Assembly: GCA_034359265.1 (NCBI GenBank)
Contig: CP136890.1
Span: 40,708,501-40,772,500 of the forward strand
Length of the DNA stretch: 64,000 nt
Reading direction: 5' to 3'
DNA from: Canna indica
Taxonomy: Eukaryota; Streptophyta; Magnoliopsida; Zingiberales; Cannaceae
The translations under genes and the position numbers were made by a program. Positions 9,986-22,696 of this stretch are shown one piece after another. The notes beneath the pieces are model-generated. The model had not been told where the DNA came from. It saw only the letters and a list, made by a program, of their open reading frames with translations, and did no database searches. Positions within the stretch are counted from its first letter, which is position 1; each line of letters begins with the position of its first letter.

Positions 9986-10755
9986 CCTTGAGTCCCTAAT
10001 CCCTCTCAACCTCATGTCCCCTAATCCCCCTTGATTTCGTGTCCCTAATTCCTCTTTTGCCTCCTCCCTGCCCTCTGCGGAGGCGCCATGCTGTTGTCGA
10101 GTGATTCTAATCTCTTGTCGTTGGACCGCCGGTAAACCTCGCTTGGACCAGGGGGATGCAATAGGGTTGCGACATGTGTTAGGACCTCATGTCCCTAATC
10201 CCTCTCGATCTTGTGTCCTTAATCCCTCTCTTGCCTCCTCCATGTCCTCCGCGGAGGTGTTATGCTGTCGTCGAGTGATTCTAATCTCCTGTCGTTGGGC
10301 TGTCGGCAGACCTCGCTCGGATCGGAAGATGCAAGATAGGGTTGCGACGTGTGTTCGGGCATCGAGTCCATAATCCCTCTCGGCCTTGTGTCCCTAATCC
10401 TTCTCTTGCCTCACCCATGTCCTCCGCGGAGGTGCTATGTTACCGTTGAGCGATTCAAATCTAGCCGTCGGGCCATCGGCTTACCTTGCTTGGACTGGGA
10501 GATGCAAGAGAGGGCTGCAACGTGTGTTCAGACCTCAAGTCCCTAATTTCTCCCGACCTAGTGTCCATAATCCCTCTCTCGCCTCCTCCATATCCTCCAC
10601 GGAGGTGCTCTACTGCCGTCGAGCGATTCTAATCTCCTGATGTCGGGCCGTCGAGCTGTCAGGGGACCTCGCTCGAACCGAAAGATGGAAAAGAGGGCTG
10701 CAACGTGTGTTCGGACCTCAAGTCCCTAATCTCTCTCTTGCCTCCTCCGTGTCAA
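9986..10755. repeat. 174-bp tandem repeat, about 4.3 copies
   Basis: Units share GTCCCTAATCCCTCTC, TCCTCCGCGGAGGTG and GAGCGATTCTAATCTC. The GCGGAGG landmark falls at about 10077, 10250, 10424 and 10598. The palindrome TCCGCGGA lies in each unit. Frames spanning several units are repeat translations. The solo LTR is inserted exactly at its left edge. Confidence 0.85.
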
Positions 10756-11627
10756 AATTTTTCATATTTGATCCTCCACATATATCATTGCATTTTTAAT
10801 TTTATTTCTTATCATTACCCCTCTTAAATTCCTAATTTAACCACCATATTTTTAAGTCTGTCCAAATTATTATATACTAATCACATCATAAGTTACATAT
10901 TTCAAGTTAAATAGAATAATGATATATATATATATTAATAGGGTTGATTTACTTCTTCTTTTTTTCTTAATACGTAATTTTAATAATTTTGACTATTCCC
11001 TCAATAATTACAAACATAAATATCTATATGTTCAAATAATTTTAATCAATCATTTATTTCATAGTCTACTCAAATTATAATTTTTCATTACTACATTGAT
11101 TAATATCATTAAGCAAATTCTATTCATTTTTTATATTCATTGTTTTCTATTTGACTATTTTCTTTTTTCTTTATCCATTCGATCTCATCATTTAATTTGA
11201 TTATCTTAATTAATTATTTTATTTTATTTTTAAAATATTGAAGTTATATTTATTGAGGTTTTGAACATATCATTTTTTGATTTGTTATTGAAGAAAATTT
11301 AATATAGTATTTCAAAACCAAATAAATTTATGAAATTTAAAATAATTTAAATATATTATTTTCATTTTTTTAATTTGTCATCTTATATCTACATTATATT
11401 TGATTTTTAACCATAAAAAATATCACTATTTTTATTTTTTTTAATTGATATACTTTACTTATATTTGCATTATATTTGATGTTTATCTTTAAAAATATTA
11501 ATAGTTTTTAATTTTATTTTTTCTATATTTTTTGTTAAAACTCTATATAGTATTATTTGTTTTCAAATAGTTTTGATAATTTTTTAAATAAAAAAAATAT
11601 TCAAAAAAATTTACTTTGAATATATCT

Positions 11628-11679
<52 letters not shown>

Positions 11680-12555
11680 TGAAACAAATTAATATTGTTA
11701 TATATAATGTTTGTTGTTGTTTTTAGATTTACATCTTATTGATATTTTATTTTGTATGTTACTCTAGGTTGTAAATTTATTTATATGGATTTTTTTCTAT
11801 ATTTTTTCTATATGAACATATTATTTTTTATGGTAAAATTAATTATATTTTATTTTAAATTTAATTATTACTTATCCTTATTTTAAATTAAATTATATAT
11901 TTATACTTGCACACTTTCATAATTATGTAAATCAAACTAAATTAATATTTATTATTTTGTGGTATATTTATATATTACTATCTAAATTTGTAATTTAATT
12001 TAAACTAATTTTTTAATTTTTTTAAATATTTTTATTCTTAAAAATGTAATTGTTTTATAATATGCTAATTGTCCACTAATTTCTCTCTCTAATTTAACAA
12101 ATATCTCTCTCATTTATTTTTATTTAATTTTTCATTACTCTCTATCCGAAATATATATTTCTCTTATTTATTTAATTTTTATTACCGAAATCTCTATCTC
12201 TTTCTCATATTTAATTTTCCATTAATCCCTTTCTCTCTCCCTCTCTCTCCTATTTATTTTTTATTTAATTTTCAAAATCTCTCTCTCTCATATTTAATTT
12301 TTCATTAATCTCTCTCTTATTTATTTTTATTACAAAAATTTTAATTTTCTATTAATCTTTCTCTTTCTCCCTCTCTCTCTCATTTATTTTTTAATTTAAT
12401 TTTAATTACAAAAATATTTATCTCTCTCATATTTAATTTCTATAAATTTATTAATTAGTATTGTTTACGAGAATACAGCATGAAAGAGATGGTAGACATG
12501 AGAGGTGTGAAATAATTAAAAGAGATTAAAAGATAGAAAGGAAGTAAAATTTTAA
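10756..12555. other. AT-rich filler with simple repeats, no gene
   Basis: Extremely AT-rich, with a TA run at about 11630-11676. From about 12080 to 12440, degenerate repeats alternate TCTCTCTC with ATTTATTTTTATTTAAT. Nothing coding is visible. Confidence 0.6.
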
Positions 12556-12995
12556 GGGTAAATGACTGTATATATCCTAACTTTTACTTTCTCTCCCTAA
12601 TATATCTTAACTTTTCATTTGAATCAAATGGGTCTCTAACTTTGATTTTATTTCTAATCTATCCCGTGGTTAAACTCCCATGAATTATCCTGTTAGAATG
12701 CTGACGTGGACATGCTGACTGGGATTAGCGGTCCACGTCAGCATCCAACTTAACTTGCAATATATACCTTTCGTCAGCTGCCGCCGCCTCCTCCTTCTCC
12801 CCCATCGTCGCCGCCTCCACGTCTGCTGCCGCCGCCTCCTCGTCCACTGCCATGCCTCCTTGTATGCAGCCGCCTCTGCCTCCTCCTATGGCATGAAGGA
12901 AGATGAGTCCAGCCGCGCCAAGCAGGGTGTTGCCAGCCTCGGCTCGTATGCAAACCCCCAAGGCCACCCCCTCTTACTGCCTCCATCGTCGGCGG

Positions 12996-13370
12996 GTGCA
13001 AGAAGAACTCGCCGTCGCCGTTGATCTCGACCAAAAAGTCAACGAGAGCGACCTCGAGAAGCTCCACTTCCTCAAGTGCGTCATCAAGGAGACGCTCTGC
13101 CTCCGCACGCCGATCCCGCTCCTCCTACACGAGGACGCCGCTGATTGCGAGGTGAATGGCTACTTCGTCTCGGCGCACTCCCGCATGATGACCAACATGT
13201 GGGCCATCGGCCACAACAAATCGGCGTGGAAGGACGCCGATGAGTTCCGCCCAACCCGGTTTACCCCCAACGGCGACGCGACGGACCTAGACTTCAAGGG
13301 GAACTACTTCGAGTTCCTACCCTTCGGGTCGGGGCGCCGATCGTGACCGAGGATGCAGCTGGGGCTACCC
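12996..13370 (+). pseudogene. Cytochrome P450 fragment (CYP84A/ferulate-5-hydroxylase-like)
   Basis: This encodes the C-terminal half of a plant P450: VNESDLEKLHFLKCVIKE (start of the K helix), then IPLLLHEDAADCEVNGYF, WAIGHNKSAWKDADEFRP, and the heme-loop FEFLPFGSGRRS. It resembles the CYP84A family, which hydroxylates lignin precursors at the ER. Two key positions are lost: the K-helix ExxR reads ETLC, and the heme-ligand cysteine codon is TGA immediately after GSGRRS. It lacks the N-terminal membrane anchor and oxygen-binding helix. With an inverted partner at 14160-14345 inside shared inverted repeats, it is a captured, non-functional piece. Confidence 0.8.
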
Positions 13371-14159
13371 GGGGATAATTTTTAGATGTTCTTCTCTCGA
13401 TTCTGTATTGTCTGTTGATATAACTTTTGCTTGGAGAGAATCTTTTCTGCTTTATTTGTCTTTGTTTGTTTTCGATTCTTGCGGAGAAGATCACTGTGTT
13501 GTAAGTTCTTGAGTTTCTCTCTTTTATATTACGATTACATGGAATTTAGCATGTTAATCGATCTTTTTACAGCAAGCCAGTTGATCGGTTTAATTGGTGT
13601 GCATTCTTCTTTCTTTGATGGTTTGATGATCTTGTTGTATGTCTCCTGTATTTACAGGAAGGAGAGCAAGCTTCTTGGTTGTTAGATCGGATGGAAGCAT
13701 CCCTAATAGCTTTATTGCTAGCTCTCGTAGTGAGAAATTCATCACGAATGCTGTTGTAGTTGAGTAATGAGTTGACTGAACTTGTTCCTTGAGTATGTTG
13801 TGTTACTGTGTTGTTGACATATGATTATCTTCATCTATTCTTAACATACAAAGTCTAATGTGCCTGCAAGTTCTACTTCTTCCAAACCTGGGTAAGATGT
13901 TGAATATATACAAAACAATTTATTTCTCCACCTTTACAAAGTATTATATTATCTGCTAATTGCTTGCCTGGTTGTCATTTACCTACCAAATTAGCTTGAG
14001 ACCTACTGGATAACTCTGGATAGATACATTTTTTAAGAAGTATGGCACTGTTGGCTATCGTAATATAGACATTATATATGTAGGGATCAAGATTAATTTT
14101 AATTGACAATTGTATTTCTTCATTCATTTTTTAAGTAGTATGGCACTGTTGGCTACTTC

Positions 14160-14345
14160 GAGGGGAACTCAAAGTAGTTCCCCTTGAAGTCCAGGTCCAC
14201 CGCGTCGCCGCCGGGGCCAAACCGAGCCGGACGGAACTCGTCGGCGTTCTTCCACGCCGACTTGCTGTGGCCGATGGCTCACACGTTGGTCATCATGCGG
14301 GAGTGCGCTAAGACGAAGTAGCTGTTCACCTCGCAAGAGGGGGGT
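14160..14345 (-). pseudogene. Inverted second copy of the P450 fragment
   Basis: The minus strand encodes CEVNSYFVLAHSRMMTNV, a stop, AIG, then a SAWKNADEFRPARFGP-type block and DLDFKGNYFEF. It is the reverse partner of 13140-13310, shorter and with its own changes (stop in place of the Trp of WAIG). A read-through transcript of the element could fold these arms into double-stranded RNA (inference). Confidence 0.75.
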
Positions 14346-14682
14346 GGTCTTGGGGGTTTGCGTACGAGCCGAGGATGGCGACACCTTGCATGGCGCGGCT
14401 GGACTCGCCCTCCTTCATGCCATAGGAGGAGGCGGAGGTGGCTGCAGACAAGGAGGCACCGTAGCGAATGAGGAGGCGGCGACAACGGACGGAAGACATA
14501 TATTGCGAGTTAAGTTGGATGCTGACGTGGACTGCTAATCCCAGTCAACATGTCCACGTCAGCATTCTAACGAGACAATTCACGGGAGTTTAAGGAGGTA
14601 GAGACCTCATTTGATTCAAATGAAAAGTTGGAATATATTAAGGAGGTAGAGTAAAAGTTGAGATATATTCGGTAATTAATCC

Positions 14683-15313
14683 AATTTTTTTAAAAAGAAA
14701 TTAAGAGAGAGAGAGTTGACAGCAAAAGAGAGAGATAAATGAGAAGAGAAATTGGTTAGATTTTCTCGGGAAATGTGGGAAAAGAGAGAGCATTAAATTA
14801 TTCGGTTAGAGAGAAAAGAGAGGGAGAGGGAGTGAATTTAAAAAAGAAATTAAGAGAGGAGAGAGTTTAATTGATTAAAAAATAATGAATAGCTACTTAG
14901 AATTTAGAACTTAACCCTTATTGTTCCGCATGGATAAATGTTCCTTTTGACACTTGGCATCCAAATATTGTTACGGTTAGACTTTTATGTATATAGATTT
15001 TTCGACGTGGGACTAAGTTTATTACAATTACTTTGTTAGTCGCCCACTAATTGAAATATAAGTTTGAGCAAATAATTATCATTCATATATAATTAAAAGT
15101 ATCTTTAAAAAATAAATCATCACACAATACGATGTTTTTTTTAAAAATAAAAATATATTGATGTTTACATATTAAACCAAAACTTTTAATAGGTGCAGGT
15201 ATCAAAAAGATTATATAAAAGGTGTAGATTATTTAAATATTTAATAACAATTTATTGCACTATTACGAGCATGTGCATTGTGAATTGTGTGAAAATCTTA
15301 AGCGGGAAGCTTA
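14683..15313. other. Intergenic, no gene seen
   Basis: GA-rich short repeats (AGAGAGAG) to about 14870, then AT-rich sequence without a supported reading frame. Confidence 0.5.
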
Positions 15314-16850
15314 GGGGCTATTTGGTTATCCAAAACGGACGCGTTTTAGGTTTTGGTTTTTTGTTGAAAATGAAAACATGCCCAAAATCGTGTTTGGTTG
15401 CGCGAAACAGCGAAAAACGAGCAGCTGCTTTCTCCAAAATGTGTTTTCTTCAAAACGCCATTTGTACATGAATTAGGAAAATACCGATTCGGTGTTTTCT
15501 GTGTTTTCATCAAAAATAGAAAACGGGCAAAGTGGCAAACTTGTAATTATCTTGAAAATAATCCATTTTCGAATCACCTAATAAAACCCGATAACTTTGA
15601 TCACGGGTCTCTCTATACTCGCGTCTCACAACCGACTCAAACCCTAGTAGGCAGAGGCGATGACTGGCGATTTTTTCTTCCTTGCTTCCCCTCAACAGAA
15701 TTCGGTGAAGGTAACCTCCAAACCCACCTTCTTCCTTGCTTCCTTGCTTCCCCTCGACAAACTCCTTGCTTCCCCTTGACTCTTTCCCTTGTTTGTTCAG
15801 CAGACCTATTCTTGGGAGAGTTCCACGGCGAGAACTCCGGTAAGATCAGTTGACAGTCACGCGATCCGCGGCATACTTCGGCCAGGTAACTCACATTTCT
15901 CCTTTCTTCTTCTATTCTTTGCTTTCTACGAACAAATCTGTGTCCATGAATAGATCTGAGGTGTTTTTTTATTTTGGTTTTAGGGTTTTGTGAATAGTCA
16001 AGATTTTTGATTTTGTATTTAGGGTTTTTGTGAACAGCCGAGGTTTTTTATTTTGGTTTTAGGGCTTTTTGCAATGTTGGTTTTGGATCTATGCAATGTG
16101 GTTTTGGATTTATGCAATATGGTTTCTACGAACAGGTATTTTTTTGCTTGTAGGGTTTCTGTTCATTTTTTGTTGTTGTTGTGTTTTTTGATCCTTGTTT
16201 TTCTACGGGGGTTATATTCTTGTTCTTGTTATTGCTCTACAGGGTCCTATGCTAATCATGTTCTTTGTTCTTATTTTTTTGATATGATCTATTGTTGTTG
16301 GTCATAGTTTTGCTTCCTAGGTTAGTTTAGATTAGTTTGTAGTTAGATCAGTTAATCTACTATGTTTTTGTTATCAGTTACCATTTTATTATCTATCGTT
16401 GTTATCAGTTATCAGTTTATCTACTGTTTGTGGTTAGATCAGTTTGATTTATTTTACTATGGTTTTTTATTAGTTTATCTATTGTTTATGTTAGAACAAT
16501 TTCATTTTCTTTTTTACTATGTTTTTGTTATTAGTTAGATAAGTATTAGATCAGTTTAGTTGATATTTTTTTATTATTAATTTTTGTTATCAGTTATGTT
16601 AGACCAGTTTGATTTTTTTTTTGCAAACTGATATTGTCATATGTTAATTGAATGTCTATGTTTAGATCAGTTTTTAGAAATATGATATTATACTATATTT
16701 ATGTTTAGATCAGTTTAGAAATCTGATAAGCACGTCTATGTTTTTTTTTTCAATATGATATTATACTATGTTTATGTTTAGATCAATTTAGAAATCTATG
16801 TATTTATGGTTGGAGGCGATCATGGGCGATTTGTTCTTGTGTGAGCAATG
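15314..16850 (+). mobile_element. Possible PIF/Harbinger element, left end only
   Basis: TTA followed by GGGGCTATTTGGTTATCC matches the start of PIF/Harbinger elements (3-bp TTA/TAA target, GGGC-GTTTGGTT-type terminus). A leader with CAAACCCTAGTAGGCAG and a donor-like GAAG|GTAACC near 15707-15716 follows. No matching right terminus is found before the LTR copy that begins near 16900, so the element is truncated or misassigned. AT-rich repeats of TTTAGATCAGTTTAG-type fill 16300-16800. Confidence 0.35.
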
Positions 16851-16899
16851 AATTGGAGGCGATCATTAATTAATGGTGATACACATTTCCTTCATCGCC

Positions 16900-18216
16900 C
16901 AACGTTTATATGGAACTTGAGATGGACTGTTGGACAGTTTTCAGCCTAATTGAGTTTTCAGCATAATAAGGATTTGAATTCAAAAATTCACATAATATAA
17001 CTCCCTAATTACCATCACATCATATTTATAATCATCAAGATAATCTCACATAAACCATGTTTAGAATAACAAGCATCACAACTCTCCTTAATCAAGAACC
17101 CACCTTGATATTCAAGAATTTAAACTGAGAACTCTAATGCCTCCAATATCAAACCCATTTTTAAACTACATGATGTATTTTCAAAAATCACAGATTTAAT
17201 AATAAGCATGCATTTAAATTTACAAACATCAAGATTAATGATCAAATTGATTTATAGAAGGTAAAAAAATCTACATCCTTTCACTTAGACATTTCATCAA
17301 ACACTTGGAGGGCACCCATTTTTCCACCTTGGCCGACCACCCCTAGGATTACCCTAGGGTTGTCAAGCCCCAAAGGGGAGGGTTTAAGGCCTCCTCAAAT
17401 ACGGCACACAAAAGAACGTCGAGAATTCGAGAAATCGTCGGAAAACAAATAAAGATTTCCATAGCATTCAAGAATGGCTTCAAGAACTCGAAGAAACCCG
17501 AGGAGGAGGGGTAAAACCACTCACCTAATTAGGAAGTCAACGAATAAATCCCGGACGATGGCCCTCGAATCTAGCTTCAAAAGATGGCGGCTCGACCCAA
17601 AAAGGGAAAGAGAGGGGGCGGCGGCTCACCTCGAGCCGCTGACTTGAGGAGAGGGAAAGAGGAAGAGAGAGGGGCTGGCTAGCGGCTTGGCGGCTAGCTG
17701 GCTCCTCTCGGCTCGGCCCCAAAGAAGGAAGAGGGGAGGGAGATGGGAGGGGCTCGACGACTGAGCTTGAGGGCAGCGGCTTGCAAGAGAGAGAGGAAGG
17801 GGGGCGGCTGGCGGCTGGCGGCTGCTCCTCTTTCCTGTTGCTTGTGCGACTCCAAATAAGGAGCCACATGCCAAGGGGAGGGGGTTTTATAGTCTCTTCT
17901 CAACCCTAACCTCTCTAAACCCTTTATCCAACTCGCATCCTCCTCAAGTCGAACCCGAATCCACTAACTTAAATTAACTTAATTAATCCTATTCTCCACA
18001 TAACCATCCAATGCATGCACACCCATCATGCATACACAACATAGAAATTAAATAAATTAATCTACACAAGCAAAATTACATAACTCATATTCTTACTTAC
18101 CCGAGTTCGCAAGCTTGCACCGAACGTTGAGTCGATTTGGTTCAGCCTCGAACTAGTCCGCTAGGCTGACAACACAACCATAAAGGAAAATATAATTAAT
18201 TATCCAGGATATTACA
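16900..18216 (-). mobile_element. Truncated reverse copy of the 7287-9985 LTR family
   Basis: Read on the minus strand from 18216 it begins TGTAATATCC, then GCGGACTAGTTCG, TATA box CTATAAAACC (about 17890), a GCCGCC/AAGCC-rich leader and the splice-donor-like TTAG|GTGAGTGG (about 17517-17526). It therefore carries the 5' half of the LTR; the GGGCGTGACA end is missing and the left boundary (about 16900) is approximate. It abuts the Copia pol remnant at 18217. Confidence 0.7.
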
Positions 18217-21146
18217 AAGATGTTATCTGTGCTCCTGATATATGCAAAAATTTAATTTCAGTATCCCAATTCTGCATTCAAAACAATGTATGAATTGAAT
18301 TCTTCCCTACTCATTTTATTGTGAAGGATCTTCACACAGTGGTGATACTTGCTCGAGACCGGAATAGAGCTCACAATTATGAATGGATTGGTGCATCTCT
18401 TCCCTTTGCCAACCTTGTCTCCACAACCAGCAAAGCTCAACTTACACTTTGGTATCATCGACTTGGTCACCCGAATGCAAGAACACTCAAGTACATGATC
18501 TCTCGTTTCAATCTTCCTCTTTCCAATTCAATTCAGAATCAATGTAATGCCTGCTCTAGTAATAAGATCCATAAACTTCCATTCTGTGACTCTACTTTAA
18601 GAACTACTAAACCTCTTGAGTTATTGTATACTGATGTTTGGGGGCCTTCCCCATCACATCAAATACTGATTTCAAATACTATTTACTGATTGTTGATCAT
18701 TTTAAAAAGTATATGTGGATGTTTCCTCTAAAGACCAAATCTGATGTTACTCATGTATTTCTTACCTTCAAACTTCTTGTCGAAAGATATTTCAATACAC
18801 CCATCTTGGGTCTCTACTCAGATGGAGGGGGTGAGTTTATTGGTCTTACTGATACTTTGATGAAATTTGGCATACAACACCTAATTTCACCTCCTTACAC
18901 CCCTCAACGAATAAGCACTGTCGAACGCCATCATAGGCACATCCGTGAAATTGCAACTACACTCCTACACTCCTACACCATGCCTCAATTCCATTAAAAT
19001 TCTAGCCTTATGCCTTTGCAACGGTTGTTTATCTGATCAACAGGTTATCTACACCTATTCTTTCTGGTGATTCACCTTTCAAAAGATTGTTCAAACAATT
19101 ACCCAATTATGCTTCCCTCAAGACCTTTGGTTGTCTCTGTTATTCTTGGGTCAAGCCATATTCGAACCATAAACTTGAGCCAAAATCCAGGCCTTGTGTT
19201 TTTTTGGGGTACTCAACTAAGTATCACTCTTACCAATGTCTCGACATCTCCCCTTTAAAACTATTTCTTTCCCGGCATGTTATATTCCATGAAGACATAT
19301 TTCCCTTCCAAAACAATCATTTACACCTTACCAGAACACTTCCTAAATCAGATCCTTGTTTTGATAACATTCCTTCATCAAATCAGCCCTCTTTAATTAA
19401 CTATGTCACACCTACCTTTGATCAAGACATATCACCACCACCACCACCACCACCTAAACATACTAATACACCACCAGTTCTACCTGATATTGAGCTCAAT
19501 TCTATCTCAAGCAATGATCAACCTCCTGCCTACACCCAACCTGTCCAAACTCAACAACCAGCAAGAATGGTAACCAGGTCTCAGAATAAAATTTTCAAAC
19601 CAAGAAGACTTTTAGATTACAATGCTCTATCTGCTTCACTAGATACTCCAATTACTTCCAAACAAGCTTTAAAGGATTTAAACTGGAGACATGCCATGAT
19701 AGAAGAAATTGAGGCTCTTGCCCGAAATAATACATAGACTTTAGTTCCACATCATCTTAACCAGAAAATGGGTGTAAATGGATATTCAAGGTTAAAAAAC
19801 TTGCCAATGGAAATATTGACAGATACAAAGGCCGCTTGGTTGCCAAGGGGTTTCACCAGCGCCCAGGCATTGATTATAGTTCCACCTTCAGTCCAGTGGT
19901 TAAACCAACCACTATCAGAACATTGTTGACAGTAGCCACTTTAAACAAATGGTCTCTTCACTAGCTCGATGTAAATAATGTCTTCTTACATGGGCATCTT
20001 GAAGATGACATCTACATGACTTAACCTCCAGGTTTCATCAGCAAGGAACATCCTTCCCATGTCTGCAAATTACAAAAGGCCATTTATGGCTTAAAACAAG
20101 CACCAAGAGCCTGGTTTAATGAGTTTAAAAAGTACATATTTTCAATTGGTTTCCATGAATCTGTATCAAATAGCTCTCTTTTCATTTGAAAGGCTTCAAT
20201 TTTAAAGTATTCCTACTGCTTTATGTAGACAATATAATTTTAACAGGCAGTTCTGATTCAAAGCTTCAGGATATTTACTAAGCTATATCATCTAAGTTCC
20301 CACTCAAAGACATACAACCATTCACTTATTTTCTTGGAATAGAAGTCAACCATACTCCAGATGGTCTCATTTTGTCTCAACAGAAATATATTTCTGAAGT
20401 ACTAGCTCTGTTTCATATGTCTGATGCAAAGGGAGTAAAAACTCCACTGGCTTCATCTGTAACTCTAAAGCTGAATGATGATACACCTTCAACTGATCCA
20501 CATCAGTATCAGAGCATTATTGGGGCACTTCAATATCTCAATTTCACAAGACCGGATTTGACTTTTGCTATTAATCACTTGTCTCAGTTCATGCATTGTC
20601 CCAGATACTCTCATTGGCAAGCTTGCAAGCGAGTGCTGCGATATCTGAAATCTACTGCATCATATGGGTTACAAATTGAACCCAACCTTCCTCTTGACCT
20701 CAAGATATTTTCTGACTCGAATTGGGGAGGTGACATTGACTATTGCTGCTCAACAAGTGCATACATTACCTTTCTAGGGGGTACACCAGTAAGTTGGTCA
20801 TCAAGAAAACAAAGAACAATTGCTCGCTCTTCTACAGAAGCAGAATATCGAGGCATTGCTAATGCTGTCGTATAGTATAAGCAAATTGGTTATAGAACAT
20901 GCTCAAAGAAATTGATATCTGTATTACTGACACACCAATCGTATACTGTGATAACCTTGGAGCTACCTTTCTGTCCAACAATCCTGCATTTCATAGCAGG
21001 ATTAAACACTTAGCTATTGACTATCATTTCGTGGGAGAACAAGTGCAGGATAAAAAGGTCTCCATTAGATACATCTCTTCACGTATACAGCTTGCAGACT
21101 CACTCACAAAGGTTGTTCAAGCAAAGCTCTTCCTCGTTTTGGGTTC
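18217..21146 (+). pseudogene. Ty1/Copia pol remnant: integrase, RT, RNase H
   Basis: Domains in order: end of protease/pre-integrase (18217-18470), integrase zinc finger WYHRLGHPN...CNACSSNK (18450-18570), integrase core with LLYTDVWGPSP and SDGGGEF (18620-18990), a hinge rich in prolines (19430-19560), reverse transcriptase with a [17 protein letters not shown] block and YGLKQAPRAW (19770-20110), and RNase H with SSTEAEYRG (20370-21150). At least six stops or frameshifts interrupt it. The catalytic YVDD box reads YVDN (about 20222-20233). The 5' LTR, gag and protease start are missing at the junction with the LTR copy at 18216; the 3' side is interrupted by another LTR. Confidence 0.88.
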
Positions 21147-22696
21147 TGTTGGGTGAAATGGCACACTAGAGGGGGGGGGGGGGGTGAATAGTTTTTTACT
21201 AATTAATTATTGTCTAATTTAGGTTTTAATTATTTTTTAAATTATTTAGGCAAATCGCTATTTATCAACTAGATGCGGAAGCAAAAATAAGACAATTAAG
21301 CACAAACAGAATATCAATGCTAACACACTGATTTATAGTGGTTCAACCCCAATGCCTACTCCACTACCTAAGCACCCCGCTTAGGATTTCCAAACTAAGT
21401 TTACTACATTATATCTTGTTTCCCTTGCAATGAGGACTTTATACCGGAAAGTCTTCGCTCTCCAACCGAAGGCACTTCCACACCCGGAAGTATCCTGCCT
21501 TCCTACCGAGAGCACTCTCCCACCTCAACCTAAGGGACAACTAGAACTAATCCTAGTAAACTACATTTACAACGGTGGAATTAAGTCTTAACACCAAGGC
21601 AACCACCAACCAAATCAAACCTAGCAACCTAGGTTTACACAAGTTTTAATACAATGAAAGAAACAAGAAAATATACAAGTAATGGAGAAAAAATACAACA
21701 ATACAAATACTTAGCTCCAACACAATGAATCCTAGCTCCTCTTGATGCCTTGATGATGAATCAAATCAAACTTGAAGGCGAACTCTAGGAATGAAAGCTC
21801 AGACTAGGATTTCTCTAAAAAATGGCTCAATGAAAGCTTAGAGTTGATCAATGATGGCTCAATGAACGTTAAGAGTGATCAAAAGTTCTTTAAGAAAGAC
21901 TTAGGTTTGGGTATTTATAGAGCCAAGAAGAAATGGAATGAAACGGGCGAAAAGCTAGTCGTTACAGCCATTCGGTCGCTTGTTGGTCGATCATCGGTCA
22001 ACCGATCGATCGACCGCCTGCGACCGCTACCCTTTCTATGAACTAATCGCGCCGTTTGGTCGACCGACGGGTTGACCGAATGAATCACGACTTCAGCGAT
22101 CCACAATTCGATCGACCGACGCACTCACTGCCATTTTTTCACCTCTGTCAGTCGACTGACCGGTCGACCGAAAACTAGACAGGCTGGGCAGTTTTCTATT
22201 TTGCTTGGGTTTTTCTACTCGTTTGGGTTCCGCCTTCGCTAAGTCTACTTATAAATTTAAAACATAAATGTTATATAAGGATTACCCCCAATTTGGATTC
22301 AATAAAAATATCAAAAAAATTAAAATCCTTAAGAATCAAAATCTAGTTTTTCGGATCTAGTACAAATTTTCCGAAAATGAAAATTTCCTAATTTTTTGGG
22401 TCAAATAAGGGTAGGCTAAAGGCTTCCAAAAATTTCTAAAAAATACCTCGTTATCTAATTTTAACCCAAGGAATAATTACCGCCATTTTTTATGTCAAGA
22501 AACTATCTAGGTCATATAGCTCTCCAAGGAGCTCTCTAGGCTTAGTGAATTCAGGGCGATTTTCGAGTTTTCATGTTTTGGGATTCGGGGATGGTTTTTG
22601 GGTTCTTATGCATCATAAAGAGAATTTACAATATAAACTAGACACCCTAAACCTAGACTCTAACTTCCCAAAGATTTCAAGTGTCGACAAGCGTCC
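21147..22696 (-). mobile_element. Reverse Copia-type LTR, U3 start truncated
   Basis: Read on the minus strand it ends ...CCTCTAGTGTGCCATTTCACCCAACA at 21147. It carries the family block AAGCGGGGTGCTTAGGTAG (about 21372-21388), a TATA box (21911-21919) and a palindrome array. Its distal part matches the LTR at 54388 (GTCTAG...TGTAAAT...GAACCC) and the LTR start at 63904 (ATTCTTTGGGAAGTT-like), showing one family. No primer-binding site follows its end, so it is a solo or 3' LTR. Its first part is lost at the TRIM insertion at 22697. A poly-G tract (about 21171-21184) lies near the end. Confidence 0.75.
21911..22171 (-). promoter_or_regulatory. U3 palindrome array plus TATA box
   Basis: Minus-strand TATAAATAC at 21911-21919; upstream on that strand (21971-22171) lie repeated GGTCGACCG, CGATCGATCGACCG and TTGGTCGACCG-type palindromes. 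Confidence 0.6.

Larger units (their letters stand above)
12556..14682. mobile_element. Pack-MULE-like element with captured P450 fragments
   Basis: The left end starts GGGTAAATGACTGTATATA; the right end, reversed, starts GGATTAATTACCGAATATA. The inverted similarity runs about 220 bp through GCTGACGTGGAC (12711, 14523) and continues into two inverted copies of one cytochrome P450 gene fragment. The GGGTAA-type terminus and gene capture fit a Mutator-like element. Flanks are A/T tracts, so a clean 9-bp target duplication cannot be read. The 13350-14155 spacer between the arms holds no recognised gene. Confidence 0.7.

Noticed and set aside
10101..10640. Plus-strand frames of 65-90 codons
   Set aside because: They span the 174-bp tandem repeat and repeat the same phrases.
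12725..13067. Minus-strand Gly/Ala-rich frames beside the P450 piece
   Set aside because: Shadow of the GC-rich captured fragment; the P450 reading is on the plus strand.
15193..16307. Frames of 60-151 codons around a leader-like sequence
   Set aside because: No recognisable domain; probably part of a transposon leader or AT-rich filler.
21960..22170. Sal I/Pvu I-like GTCGAC and CGATCG clusters as cloning or vector artefact
   Set aside because: The motifs are spread inside eight distinct LTRs with diverged context, so they are native.
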